Shown: in pieces, positions 63,476 to 64,000 of the stretch
How the letters are laid out: every line of letters starts with the position of its first letter
How positions within the stretch are numbered: the first letter of the stretch is position 1
DNA from: Halolamina pelagica
GTDB lineage: Archaea > Halobacteriota > Halobacteria > Halobacteriales > Haloferacaceae
DNA: 64,000 nucleotides
Direction: 5' to 3'
Assembly (NCBI RefSeq): GCF_001307315.1
Contig: NZ_LGUC01000001.1
Span: 1,054,001-1,118,000, forward strand
Program-made: the position numbers and the translations under genes
Notes under the pieces: model-generated
Database searches by the model: none
Told to the model about the DNA's origin: nothing
The model's input: the letters and a program-made list of their open reading frames with translations, nothing else

Positions 63476-64000
63476 TTAGGACCCGTTCCCCGTCTCGCCT
63501 TCCACGCCCATCGCCTCGAACAGCTTCCGGCGAACCGCTTCCTCGGCGAGCGTGAGTAGCGTATCGCGGTTCTCCTCGGTTGTCTCGATACCGCCGAAGA
63601 CGCCGAGCGGGATCTCGACGCTCGCCTGCGTCGAGTGGCCCGCGGCTTCGCCGATCTCGCCGAAGGCGTCGTGCAGCACTTTGCCGATGTTGAGCCGGAT
63701 GTCCTTCGAGCGTGCCGAGAGGTAGATGGTGTCCTCGGCGATCCCGAACACCGCGGTGGTGGTGATGCCTTCCAGGTTCAGCAGGTGGGAGGCCGCCTGC
63801 GTGAGCGCGTCGCGATCCCGGATGAACCCCGCGTTAGAGACCAGATGACTCCCCTGCACGTCGCGGTTCTGGATCGCTTCGGCGAGCACGTCGAGCGTCT
63901 CCGGCGACATCGACGGCGACTCGACCTGTTCCAGCGTCTCGTGGTCCGCGAAGGGGTAGAGGTAGGCGGCGGCGGTGAGGTCGGCGGGCGTCGTGTCCCG
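63476..64000 (-). CDS. DHH-family phosphoesterase, C-terminal part (5' end outside window)
   Basis: The open frame continues to the window edge, so the N-terminal DHH domain is not visible. The visible 174 residues form the end of the linker ('DLTAAAYLYPFADHETLEQV') and the DHHA1 domain: 'GFIRDRDALTQAASHLLNLE', 'TAVFGIAEDTIYLSARSKDI' and 'FGEIGEAAGHSTQASVEIPL' (GHS-type signature). Family members include RecJ-like nucleases and nanoRNases that degrade DNA ends or short RNA. The tail 'GVEGETGNGS' follows. Which activity applies cannot be decided without the DHH part. Confidence 0.85.
   Translation of the reverse strand, partial: RDTTPADLTAAAYLYPFADHETLEQVESPSMSPETLDVLAEAIQNRDVQGSHLVSNAGFIRDRDALTQAASHLLNLEGITTTAVFGIAEDTIYLSARSKDIRLNIGKVLHDAFGEIGEAAGHSTQASVEIPLGVFGGIETTEENRDTLLTLAEEAVRRKLFEAMGVEGETGNGS

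Overview
This is a high-GC window with an acidic, D/E-rich proteome, Tat-type lipoprotein signals, TATA boxes about 27 bases before start codons (leaderless transcription) and archaeal information-processing genes (RfcL, ABCE1/Rli1, Dph2, XPB-Bax1, HMG-CoA synthase). Together these mark a haloarchaeon (class Halobacteria). The genus cannot be fixed from the sequence alone. I recognise no rRNA, tRNA, CRISPR array, integrase or transposase, so this looks like chromosomal core with accessory patches.

Layout. 1-4 kb: riboflavin synthase (cut by the window edge), a small winged-helix regulator, an EMC6-like membrane protein overlapping Rli1/ABCE1, and a RimK-like ATP-grasp ligase. 3.9-6.7 kb: Hsp20, then phosphoglycerate kinase facing type II GAPDH. 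6.7-8.9 kb: a same-strand thiol cluster of rhodanese, thioredoxin, a CPFC DsbA-like protein and a membrane protein with an intramembrane CxxC. 9-11.6 kb: an M29-like aminopeptidase, a hairpin-repeat island and HMG-CoA synthase. 11.7-15 kb: a surface operon of lower GC with a 730-residue beta-repeat protein and a pilin-like protein carrying perfect 36-bp tandem repeats. 15-26.9 kb: DUF2150, TatD-like, membrane hydrolase, three GNATs, DUF2891, RfcL, a lipoprotein, heme A synthase, a degenerate M24 protein and a malic enzyme-phosphotransacetylase fusion. 27-33.5 kb: a complete Dpp/Opp-type ABC operon whose binding protein appears circularly permuted. 33.5-44.8 kb: mainly housekeeping genes (CBS, EamA, amidohydrolase, PurA, Rsm22-like, prephenate dehydrogenase, M24 dipeptidase, Dph2, Bat-type HTH). 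45-53 kb: HtrA-like protease, thioesterase, a PQQ-repeat lipoprotein, a 1092-residue wHTH/FilR1/NTPase/TPR protein and a bifunctional-nuclease-domain protein. 53-64 kb: a 73-bp tandem repeat, cytidine deaminase, a NOP2/Sun RNA methyltransferase with a partner protein, the XPB-Bax1 repair pair, an aminotransferase, PAC2 and a DHH phosphoesterase (cut by the window edge).

Caveat: about nineteen genes carry single-base frame breaks, nearly all explained by loss of one base in a G/C run of four or more. Several are essential (PurA, HMG-CoA synthase, RfcL), so the likely cause is homopolymer under-calling rather than gene decay. I annotate these as whole genes and give the break. The best leads for something new are the permuted binding protein, the covarying hairpins with a constant ACRGAG loop at two loci, the thiol cluster's membrane partner, the large wHTH-NTPase-TPR protein and two structured intergenic regions.
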